From NCBI GenBank assembly GCA_031257655.1, contig JAIROF010000096.1, positions 1 through 7,427 on the forward strand: a stretch of DNA of 7,427 nt, given 5' to 3'. The translations under genes and the position numbers were made by a program. The DNA is from Prevotellaceae bacterium. GTDB taxonomy: Bacteria > Bacteroidota > Bacteroidia > Bacteroidales > UBA932. The notes beneath the pieces are model-generated. The model was not told where the DNA came from. It saw only the letters and a program-made list of their open reading frames with translations, and did not search any database. Every line of letters starts with the position of its first letter. The stretch's first letter is position 1. Shown here piece by piece: positions 1-6,413 of the stretch.

Positions 1-20
1 GGGAAAGCGACGCCTTTCGC

Positions 21-80
21 TGTGCACCTCTGTGAAACCTTCGTGCACCTCTGTGCTATTATTGCGCAGAGGTGCACAGA
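21..80. repeat. Direct and inverted repeat of a cacagaggtgcac-type word
   Basis: The word gtgcacctctgtg occurs twice in direct orientation (22-34 and 43-55). The second copy is followed by its inverted partner: gtgcacctctgtgc at 43-56 pairs with gcgcagaggtgcac at 64-77 across the 7-nt loop tattatt. The stem is 14 bp with one G/T-type mismatch. No T-run follows, so it does not look like an intrinsic terminator. Related words recur at 2514-2532 and 6143-6155, so this is probably a dispersed intergenic repeat family. No gene is supported in 1-105. Confidence 0.75.
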
Positions 81-96
81 GGGCTTACGCCAAAAT

Positions 97-111
97 CAGA
101 ATGCCATTCTG
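97..111. repeat. Palindrome at the left boundary of the heptamer array
   Basis: cagaatg (97-103), a single c (104) and cattctg (105-111) form a perfect dyad. The left arm is the reverse complement of the array unit, so the array begins head-to-head with one inverted unit. This is seen directly; any role as a seeding or end structure is inference. Confidence 0.7.
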
Positions 112-436
112 CATTTTGCTTTTTGCTTTTTGCATTCTGCTTTCTGCTTTCTGCATTTTGCTTTCTGCATTTTGCATTCTGCATTCTGCATTCTGCATTC
201 TGCTTTCTGCATTCTGCATTCTGCATTTTGCATTCTGCATTCTGCATTCTGCATTCTGCATTTTGCATTCTGCATTTTGCATTTTGCATTTTGCATTCTG
301 CATTCTGCATTCTGCATTCTGCATTCTGCATTCTGCATTCTGCATTCTGCTTTCTGCATTTTGCATTCTGCATTCTGCATTCTGCATTTTGCATTCTGCA
401 TTCTGCATTCTGCATTCTGCATTCTGCATTCTGCAT
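106..436. repeat. 47-unit heptanucleotide tandem array, consensus WTTYTGC
   Basis: Reading in steps of seven from base 106, all 47 units up to 434 fit WTTYTGC with no insertion or deletion, and two bases (at) of a 48th follow. The dominant unit is attctgc. Only unit positions 1 (A or T) and 4 (C or T) vary. Units with T at position 1 start at 120, 127, 141, 148, 162, 204 and 351, so they cluster at the left end and the right end is more uniform. Because 7 is not a multiple of 3 and the unit creates no stop, all six frames stay open. They read as cyclic heptapeptides (like CILHSAF on plus, MQNAECR on minus). Those open frames are artefacts of the repeat, with no independent sign of a gene. Heptamer tandem repeats are known in other bacteria, for example the STRR repeats of filamentous cyanobacteria. 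Confidence 0.95.
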
Positions 437-491
437 GAGCGATAGTAAAAAATAACAGAGCAGATTAGCAGGAGGGAAAAAAAATATGTAA

Positions 492-521
492 TTTTGTCAC
501 GTTTTGTCATGTTTTGTCATG
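492..521. repeat. Three 10-bp direct repeats ttttgtcaYg
   Basis: ttttgtcacg (492-501), ttttgtcatg (502-511) and ttttgtcatg (512-521) are contiguous and differ at one base. The spacing is about one DNA helical turn, so the three copies would face the same side of the helix. They lie 29 bp before the sigma-54 activator start. They could be a regulator binding site, or simply supply several TTTG (-33) boxes. The rest of 437-491 is A-rich, with nothing else recognised. Confidence 0.6.
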
Positions 522-543
522 CCTTTACCGGCATTGATTTTTG
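513..543 (+). promoter_or_regulatory. Candidate Bacteroidota-type promoter for the sigma-54 activator
   Basis: The Bacteroidota housekeeping consensus is TTTG near -33 and TAnnTTTG near -7. Here TTTG at 513-516 is followed after 19 bp by GATTTTTG at 536-543, one mismatch from the -7 box. A small dyad (atgcc 519-523, ggcat 530-534) sits in the spacer. Transcription from here would begin at or next to the ATG at 550, giving an almost leaderless mRNA. An alternative -7 box with a perfect match (taattttg, 489-496) lacks a good -33 partner. This is a motif-level guess. Confidence 0.3.
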
Positions 544-549
544 TAAATT

Positions 550-1788
550 ATGGATATTCAGCAGATAAAGTTGCGTTTTGGGATTATCGGCAGTGCGCCG
601 GGCTTGCTGCGCGCGCTGGACATTGCCACACAAGTAGCGCCCACCGACATGTCCGTGCTGATTACCGGCGAAAGCGGGGTAGGCAAGGAGGTCTTTCCGC
701 AGGTTATTCACCAGAATAGCGTTCGCAAGCATGGCGCCTACTTTGCCGTCAACTGCGGCGCCATCCCCGAAGGGACGGTCGACTCCGAGCTGTTTGGCCA
801 CGAAAAAGGCTCGTTCACGGGCGCCTACGACGCGCGGAAGGGTTACTTTGAGGTAGCCAACGGCGGCACGCTGTTTCTGGACGAAGTGGCCGAGCTGCCG
901 CTGTTCACGCAGGTGCGCCTGCTGCGCGTGCTCGAAACGGGCGAATTTTTGCGGGTCGGGTCGGCCAAAACGCAAAAAACCAACGTTCGCGTCATTGCGG
1001 CAACCAACATCAACCTTCCGCAGGCAATCCTGAACGGCAAATTCCGCGAAGATTTGTACTACCGCCTCAACACGGTGCCCATCAGCATTCCGCCGCTGCG
1101 CGACCGCAAAGACGACATCGCGCTGCTGTTCCGGAAGTTTGCGGCAGACTTTGCCGAAAAATACAAAATGCCCGCAGTACACCTGGATCCCGAAGCGCGG
1201 GCTGTACTCGAAAGCTACCCCTGGCCGGGCAACATCCGCCAGCTCAAAAACATTGCCGAGCAAATCTCCATCATCGAATCGGAGCGGCAAATATCGGCCG
1301 ATACGCTGCGCCTCTACCTGCCCGAAGCCAGCCTGCTGCCGGTGGTCTACAAAACCGAAAAGAGCTCGGCAGGCGCCCCCTCTGCCGCCGATTTTTCGTC
1401 GGAGCGGGAAATCCTGTACAAATTTTTGTTTGACGTAAAAAGCGACGTCAACGAGCTCAAAAAGCTGGTCAACGCGCTCATGCAGGGCGAAACGCGCGTG
1501 GTAGGCGTGCCCGGCGCCGGCGTAAGCTTCTCCGACGTTGCCATGGCCGACCCTCCGGCGGCGATAACCATACCGCACGGCGTAAAAAAAACGCCGCTAC
1601 CCGACAGCGACCAGCTGCTCGACGCCTGCGAGCTGGGCGACGAATCGCTCCTGATCAACGAAAAGGAAATCGAGCTCATGCGCAAGGCGCTCGAAAAGCA
1701 TCACGGCAAGCGAAAGCCGGCGGCGCAGGAGCTGGGAATATCGGAGCGAACGCTGTACAGAAAAATTAAAGATTACGACCTGGAATAG
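550..1788 (+). CDS. Sigma-54-dependent transcriptional activator (AAA+ plus Fis-type HTH, no sensor domain)
   Basis: This 412-residue protein is an enhancer-binding ATPase that would remodel sigma-54 RNA polymerase at promoters. The AAA+ domain starts almost at the N-terminus. Visible parts are Walker A GESGVGKE (40-47), the sigma-54 contact loop GSFTGA (87-92, a Ser variant of GAFTGA), Walker B TLFLDE (107-112), sensor I VRVIAATN (146-153), the arginine-finger region FREDLYYRL (165-173) and sensor II WPGNIRQLKN (225-234). A linker with a coiled-coil-like stretch (about 285-311) leads to a C-terminal Fis-type helix-turn-helix (about 371-412). No receiver, GAF or PAS domain precedes the ATPase, so activity is not set by an attached sensor. 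The start at 550 fits the family N-terminus (a FGIIG motif soon after the Met). Orthologues in Bacteroidales lie, as I recall, beside lptE and secG, as here. Target genes cannot be told from the sequence. Confidence 0.95.
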   Translation: MDIQQIKLRFGIIGSAPGLLRALDIATQVAPTDMSVLITGESGVGKEVFPQVIHQNSVRKHGAYFAVNCGAIPEGTVDSELFGHEKGSFTGAYDARKGYFEVANGGTLFLDEVAELPLFTQVRLLRVLETGEFLRVGSAKTQKTNVRVIAATNINLPQAILNGKFREDLYYRLNTVPISIPPLRDRKDDIALLFRKFAADFAEKYKMPAVHLDPEARAVLESYPWPGNIRQLKNIAEQISIIESERQISADTLRLYLPEASLLPVVYKTEKSSAGAPSAADFSSEREILYKFLFDVKSDVNELKKLVNALMQGETRVVGVPGAGVSFSDVAMADPPAAITIPHGVKKTPLPDSDQLLDACELGDESLLINEKEIELMRKALEKHHGKRKPAAQELGISERTLYRKIKDYDLE

Positions 1789-1827
1789 CCCGCTTGGAGT
1801 AGCCCGCTTAGAGTAGCCCGCCGACGC
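1786..1827. repeat. 14-bp direct repeat x3 starting in the stop codon
   Basis: tagcccgcttggag (1786-1799), tagcccgcttagag (1800-1813) and the partly diverged tagcccgccgacgc (1814-1827) are contiguous. The first TAG is the stop of the sigma-54 activator. Because the period is 14, the three TAGs fall in three different reading frames. The seven bases before the stop (cctggaa) resemble the second half of the unit, so the repeat may have grown out of the 3' end of the gene. The rest of the 94-bp gap to lptE shows no clear promoter or terminator. Confidence 0.8.
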
Positions 1828-1882
1828 AAGGCGCCAGGCTGCCGAATTTGTAAAACCACAACCTTTTTTATGTGCCTTTTTT

Positions 1883-2398
1883 ATGCTCTTGAGCTCTTGT
1901 AAACTACACCGCTGGCTTGCGCCGGCGCTTGTGCTGCTCGCCTCGTGCAGCATCAAATACTCATTTTCGGGGGCGTCCATTTCGCCCGAGAGCAAAACGT
2001 TCAGCGTGCAGTTCTTCCCCAACATGGCGCCCTTGGTCAACCCTACGCTCAGCTCCAACTTTACGGAGGCGCTCAAAATGAAGTTTCTCACCAGCACGCG
2101 CCTCACGGAAACGGACAGCGACGGCGACCTCGCCTTCGAAGGCGAAATAACCGGCTATGCCGTGATGCCGCAAGCAATTACGGCAAACGAGGTGGCCGCG
2201 CAAAACCGCCTCACCATTTCGGTTCACGTAAAGTTTACCAACCTGCAAGACCCAGACCAAAGCTTCGACAAGGCATTCTCCCAGTACGAAGACTACGATA
2301 GCCAACGAAACTTGGCCGAGGTTGAGGGCGAACTCGTGGACGAAATCGTAAAAAAGCTGGTGGAGGATATATTCAACGCAGCAGTGGCAAACTGGTAG
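1883..2398 (+). CDS. lptE: LptE-like lipoprotein, lipopolysaccharide export
   Basis: The product (171 residues) matches the Bacteroidota LptE family. LptE is the outer-membrane lipoprotein that plugs and stabilises the LptD barrel, which delivers lipopolysaccharide to the cell surface. The N-terminus has basic residues (K7, R10), a hydrophobic stretch and a lipobox LASC with Cys22 as the predicted lipidated residue. The mature part starts SIKYSFSGASI, a typical family opening. It continues with the FFPNMAPLVNPTLS and LAFEGEITGYAV segments (about 44-57 and 83-94) and ends in AAVANW, again typical. A second LSSC at residues 3-6 mimics a lipobox but lies before any hydrophobic core. The ATG at 1883 is the only reasonable start; a nearby ATG at 1870 is out of frame. 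It lies downstream of the sigma-54 activator on the same strand and may be cotranscribed. The family call is from memory of homologues. Confidence 0.9.
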   Translation: MLLSSCKLHRWLAPALVLLASCSIKYSFSGASISPESKTFSVQFFPNMAPLVNPTLSSNFTEALKMKFLTSTRLTETDSDGDLAFEGEITGYAVMPQAITANEVAAQNRLTISVHVKFTNLQDPDQSFDKAFSQYEDYDSQRNLAEVEGELVDEIVKKLVEDIFNAAVANW

Positions 2399-2414
2399 GC
2401 GAAAATGGGGTTTT

Positions 2415-2504
2415 GTCCACGAATGTTTTTTGGTCCACGAATTACGCAAATTACACGAATTTTTTTGTCCACGAATTACGCGAATCACACGAATTTTTTT
2501 GTCC
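2415..2504. repeat. 34-bp tandem repeat with internal 9-bp sub-repeats
   Basis: Two adjacent 34-bp copies (2433-2466 and 2467-2500) begin gtccacgaattacgc, end acgaattttttt and differ at two bases. A shortened 18-bp copy (2415-2432) lies upstream, and the start of another (gtccgcaat) begins at 2501. Inside each full copy are three related 9-mers (cacgaatta, cgcaaatta or cgcgaatca, cacgaattt). I recall similar gtccacgaattacgcgaat-type words as common between genes in Bacteroidota and other phyla; this was not checked. Each T7 run follows no strong hairpin, so it is not a clear terminator. Confidence 0.9.
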
Positions 2505-2513
2505 GCAATACGA

Positions 2514-2532
2514 GCACAGAGGCGCACGGAGC
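2514..2532. repeat. Dispersed repeat word gcacagaggcgcacggagc
   Basis: The first 16 bases match, at 14 of 16 positions, the reverse complement of the repeat at 41-56, and the word resembles 64-80. It directly follows the 34-bp tandem repeat. From here to the next gene at 2633 no further repeat, promoter or RNA gene was recognised. Confidence 0.5.
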
Positions 2533-2632
2533 AAGGCCGTCGACGCGCGCAGCTGCTCCTATTTTGTTGGATGCGCTCATCGCTTAATCCGTACAACGTC
2601 TATTTTACAACCCGAATAATGCTTTTGAAATT

Positions 2633-3475
2633 GTGAATCAACCCGAAATCAGCATAACGGCAAGCGAGCTCCTTGCCATGTCACACCCGGAAGCGGAAAT
2701 TTCGGCGGAGCAGCTCAAGCGGCTGGAGCGGCTGGTCGACAGCGTTCCGTGGTTCTCCTACGGCCAGCTGGTGCTGCTCAAAGGCATGAAGCAGCACCAG
2801 CACCCGGCCTTCGACGCCCGGCTCCTCACGGCATCGCTCTACGCCACCAGCCGCGAGCGCCTGCACGACTACCTGAAGCAAATAAAAATAGCCGACCGGC
2901 GCAAGCCAAACGCCCGCGCTGCCGAAGCAAGACTTGACAGCAGCAGCAACGCCAGCGCCAACAGCGGCAACCTCAACGCCAACAACGCCAACCTCAACGG
3001 CGTCAACGCCAACCTCAACGGCGGCAACGCCAACGCCAACGGCGGCAACGGCAACGCCAACGGCGTCGACGGCAACGGGGGCGACAGCGACGATGGGTTT
3101 GAGGTAATGCCCTTTGATACCGTTTGCGAAAAAGTAGTAGAGATGCCGCCGGCGCATTTGCCCGAAGCGTTGCGCCGGCAAAACGCGGCGGCGTACCACG
3201 ACCAGCTGATAGACATGTTCCTGGCAACCCAGCCGACCAGCATAAAGCCCCGCCCGGACGTGAACGACAGCAACCTGGCGCAGCACTCCGAAAGGGATAC
3301 GCCGCACGACCTGGTATCGGAAACGCTGGCAGAAATATACCTCGCGCAGGGCTTACCGGATAAGGCAGAGCAAATATATTCAAAATTAAGTTTGCTTTAT
3401 CCGGAAAAAAAAGCTTACTTTGCAGCCCGTTTTCAGTCGCAATGCGCCGGTGTACCATCGGAAAGCAATTTCTAA
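2633..3475 (+). CDS. Bacteroidota-specific protein with C-terminal TPR-like unit and Asn-rich linker
   Basis: This 280-residue protein of unknown function has three parts. The N-terminal part (about 12-85) has an ELL...LKRLERLVDSVPWFSYGQLVLLK pattern that I recall from Bacteroidota proteins encoded next to secG. A low-complexity linker (about 103-154) follows. The C-terminal helices (about 227-262, SETLAEIYLAQGLPDKAEQIYSKL and onward) form one tetratricopeptide-like unit, usually a protein-binding element. The start is GTG at 2633, because the next in-frame ATG (residue 16) would cut the conserved ELL segment and no ATG lies between it and the upstream in-frame stop at 2585. No signal peptide or membrane segment is visible, so it is probably cytoplasmic. 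It lies 61 bp before secG. A scaffolding role is possible but unproven. Confidence 0.85.
   Translation: MNQPEISITASELLAMSHPEAEISAEQLKRLERLVDSVPWFSYGQLVLLKGMKQHQHPAFDARLLTASLYATSRERLHDYLKQIKIADRRKPNARAAEARLDSSSNASANSGNLNANNANLNGVNANLNGGNANANGGNGNANGVDGNGGDSDDGFEVMPFDTVCEKVVEMPPAHLPEALRRQNAAAYHDQLIDMFLATQPTSIKPRPDVNDSNLAQHSERDTPHDLVSETLAEIYLAQGLPDKAEQIYSKLSLLYPEKKAYFAARFQSQCAGVPSESNF
2939..3094 (+). repeat. In-frame Asn-rich low-complexity tract with 21-bp repeats
   Basis: Residues 103-154 of the TPR-tail protein are almost only Asn, Gly, Ala, Leu, Ser and Asp. Eighteen Asn fall within residues 106-150, all encoded by AAC. Three 7-codon units (VNANLNG, GNANANG, GNGNANG) occupy 3002-3064, and a degenerate fourth follows to about 3085. 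The tract is in frame and likely forms a flexible linker between the N-terminal helices and the TPR-like tail. Its length could vary between strains by slippage; this is inference. Confidence 0.85.
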
Positions 3476-3536
3476 ACAGCAGCCCATTAACTATAGACAA
3501 TCGGAAGAACTGTAATTTTTAACCCCTAACCATGCT

Positions 3537-3839
3537 ATGTATTACGTAATTTCAATCATTATTCTGGTGGCAAGCATCATGCTTATCCTTGCCGTGCTGG
3601 TGCAAAACTCCAAGGGAGGCGGCCTGGCTGCCAATTTTGCATCCCCCAACCCCACCATGGGCGTTCGTCGCACCGCCGACTTTCTGGAAAAGTCCACCTG
3701 GACGCTGGCCATCTTCATCCTGGTGCTGAGCGTGGCGGCAACCATGTTTATGCACTCCGGCGCCGGAGAAGAAGATTCGGCGATTAAGGGGCAAGTGGAA
3801 AACGCGCAAGACCCCGGCGCTATCCCGTTTAACGAGTAG
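3537..3839 (+). CDS. secG: Preprotein translocase subunit SecG
   Basis: SecG is the small inner-membrane subunit of the SecYEG channel and assists SecA-driven export. The 100-residue product has the standard plan: a first membrane helix (about 2-22), a conserved cytoplasmic loop with LVQNSKGGGLA (21-31) and GVRRTADFLEKSTW (42-55), and a second helix (about 55-72). A short acidic tail (to 100) typical of Bacteroidota follows. The start ATG at 3537 gives a helix right at the N-terminus, as expected; an ATG at 3532 is out of frame and stops after five codons. It lies 61 bp after the TPR-tail gene and ends just before a strong terminator, so it probably closes the upstream transcription unit. Confidence 0.97.
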   Translation: MYYVISIIILVASIMLILAVLVQNSKGGGLAANFASPNPTMGVRRTADFLEKSTWTLAIFILVLSVAATMFMHSGAGEEDSAIKGQVENAQDPGAIPFNE

Positions 3840-3853
3840 CGCAGAAATCCCGC

Positions 3854-3896
3854 AAAAAAACGCCGCTTTCAGCACACGAAAAGCGGCGTTTTTTTT
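3854..3896. terminator. Strong intrinsic terminator after secG, probably bidirectional
   Basis: aaaaaaacgccgcttt (3854-3869) pairs perfectly with aaagcggcgttttttt (3880-3895) around a 10-nt loop, and T8 runs from 3889 to 3896. The 9-bp core is GC-rich. The A-run on the left would serve as the U-tract on the other strand, so it could terminate in both directions. It starts 15 bp after the secG stop and isolates secG from groES. Confidence 0.93.
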
Positions 3897-3900
3897 CGGA

Positions 3901-4068
3901 TGCTGACATTTTGTCCGATGCCAAAGCAAAAAATACCGTTGGCACAAAATATGTATGTAGATGTGCGGACGAAAAAGCGGGAAGTAAAGACAACGCAGCC
4001 ACTTTACAGCCGCCACAATACGTCAGCAAACCATTTATAGTTCAAACCTTAAAAAAAAATCAAACATT
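3901..4068 (+). promoter_or_regulatory. groESL leader: candidate promoter and nested inverted repeats, no CIRCE
   Basis: A possible promoter is TTTG at 3910-3913, a 20-bp gap, then taccgttg at 3934-3941 (one mismatch from TAnnTTTG), giving a leader of roughly 120 nt. Three short inverted repeats are nested: tgctgac (3901-3907) with gtcagca (4022-4028), gtccg (3913-3917) with cggac (3966-3970), and tgccaa (3919-3924) with ttggca (3939-3944). The outer arms would only be transcribed from a start further upstream. No CIRCE element (ttagcactc-N9-gagtgctaa) was found, so HrcA control is not suggested. An A9 run (4051-4059) precedes groES in place of a Shine-Dalgarno sequence. Confidence 0.35.
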
Positions 4069-4338
4069 ATGGCAGTAAAACCTTTACAAGACAGGGTACT
4101 CATTGAACCCAAGGATGCAGAAGAAAAGACCGCAAGCGGCCTGTACATTCCCGATACGGCAAAAGAAAAACCTCAACGCGGCAAAGTAGTAGCGGTAGGT
4201 AGCGGCAAAAAAGACGAGCCTATGGAGGTAAAAGCAGGCGACGAAGTGCTGTACGGCAAGTACGCCGGCACCGAGCTTTCGGTAGATGGCAAAGATTACC
4301 TTATTTTACGCCAATCGGATATCTTGGCGGTAGTTTAA
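4069..4338 (+). CDS. groES: Co-chaperonin GroES (Hsp10)
   Basis: GroES forms the seven-subunit lid that closes the GroEL chamber during ATP-driven folding in the cytoplasm. The 89-residue length is just below the usual 94-97. The protein shows the classic start VKPLQDRVLIEP (3-14) and the mobile loop (about 17-36). In that loop LYI at 25-27 stands where Escherichia coli has the GroEL-contacting IVL. The core RGKVVAVGSG (37-46) follows, then KAGDEVLYGKYAGTE and the ending LRQSDILAVV. It is the first gene of a two-gene groES-groEL unit with a 100-bp spacer. The ATG at 4069 is unambiguous. Confidence 0.98.
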   Translation: MAVKPLQDRVLIEPKDAEEKTASGLYIPDTAKEKPQRGKVVAVGSGKKDEPMEVKAGDEVLYGKYAGTELSVDGKDYLILRQSDILAVV

Positions 4339-4344
4339 GCCTGC

Positions 4345-4378
4345 TGAGCTGCGGCGCAGCTTACCGCATGGCAGCTCA
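4345..4378 (+). promoter_or_regulatory. Alternative hairpins between groES and groEL
   Basis: tgagctgc (4345-4352) can pair in two exclusive ways: its last six bases agctgc with gcagct (4356-4361), giving a tight hairpin with a ggc loop, or all eight with gcagctca (4371-4378). No T-run follows, so it is not a simple terminator. It may be an mRNA processing or stability site within the operon; the function is inferred only. Confidence 0.4.
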
Positions 4379-4438
4379 ACAGCACAACAGCAAACCTGTT
4401 CCATTCAACAAACATTAAACCACTAAAAATTTATAAGT

Positions 4439-6073
<1,635 letters not shown>

Positions 6074-6098
6074 CCTCCTGCTACCCCCCCGTTTTTGA

Positions 6099-6140
6099 GC
6101 GTTCCGGTGAAGGCAAGCTTCACCGGAACGCTTTTTTTTT
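6099..6140 (+). terminator. Intrinsic terminator after groEL
   Basis: gcgttccggtgaag (6099-6112) pairs perfectly over 14 bp with cttcaccggaacgc (6118-6131) around the loop gcaag, followed by T9 (6132-6140). It begins 25 bp after the groEL stop. On the opposite strand no T-run follows the stem, so it should act only for groEL and not for the convergent gene. Confidence 0.96.
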
Positions 6141-6158
6141 GAGCGCAGAGGTGCGGGA

Positions 6159-6297
6159 TATGGCTGTCCTGCCTTTCAGGCAGGTCGCGGTGCGGTGACG
6201 TTCCCCCCGCAGGTCGCAGACCTGCGGTTATGGCTGTCCTGCCTTGCAGGCAGGTTACACGAGGGCGCTCGCACCTCCGCAGGTCACAGACCTGCAG
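6159..6297. repeat. Two-hairpin block duplicated at a 70-bp period (REP/BIME-like)
   Basis: Hairpin A is cctgcct-N3-aggcagg (6168-6184, again at 6238-6254). Hairpin B is ccgcaggtc-gca-gacctgcgg (6207-6227); its second copy keeps gcaggtc-aca-gacctgc (6279-6295). A to A and B to B are both exactly 70 bp apart. tatggctgtcctgcct precedes the loop in both A copies, while the DNA between A and B has diverged strongly. Paired palindromes between genes resemble REP/BIME elements; whether they belong to that class is inference. Upstream, 6143-6154 is identical to 64-75 (gcgcagaggtgc). Confidence 0.88.
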
Positions 6298-6317
6298 AGA
6301 CGCACAGCCTGCTTCCC

Positions 6318-6373
6318 ACCGCGCATCGCGCACCGCGCATCGCGCACCGCGCATCGCGCACCGCGCATCGCGC
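6318..6373. repeat. Tandem array AYCGCGC x8 (14-bp unit x4)
   Basis: accgcgcatcgcgc is repeated four times without error (6318-6331, 6332-6345, 6346-6359, 6360-6373). Each unit is two heptamers, accgcgc and atcgcgc, differing only at the second base, so the array is also eight heptamers. It joins directly onto the next array at 6373. Confidence 0.93.
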
Positions 6374-6413
6374 CATTAACCATTAACCGTTAACCATTAA
6401 CCATTAACCATTA
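6373..6413. repeat. Heptamer array CCRTTAA x~6 reaching into a stop codon
   Basis: ccattaa at 6373-6379 and 6380-6386, ccgttaa at 6387-6393, ccattaa at 6394-6400 and 6401-6407, then ccatta at 6408-6413. The final tta (6411-6413) is the TAA stop of the minus-strand gene read in reverse, so the array touches the end of that coding sequence. Confidence 0.9.

Noticed and set aside
106..436. CRISPR array
   Set aside because: Units are contiguous 7-mers without spacers, and no cas gene is present in the window.
22..455. Overlapping open frames of 108-141 codons on both strands through the heptamer array
   Set aside because: The 7-bp unit contains no stop in any frame, so long frames are automatic. 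The peptides are pure cyclic heptapeptides without domain content.
517..1578. Minus-strand open frame of 353 codons
   Set aside because: It lies antisense within the clearly coding sigma-54 activator and shows no recognisable family; it is a shadow of codon bias.
2411..2500. T7 runs in the 34-bp repeat as intrinsic terminators of lptE
   Set aside because: No GC-rich hairpin directly precedes any of the T-runs.
2405..2636. Small plus-strand open frames over the 34-bp repeat
   Set aside because: They are repeat translations (ANYTNFF-type peptides) with no conserved start or domain.
3900..4068. CIRCE operator upstream of groES
   Set aside because: No ttagcactc-N9-gagtgctaa-like inverted repeat could be found.
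6195..6386. Plus-strand open frame of 63 codons after groEL
   Set aside because: It consists of hairpin blocks and the AYCGCGC array in translation, and no gene signal is present.
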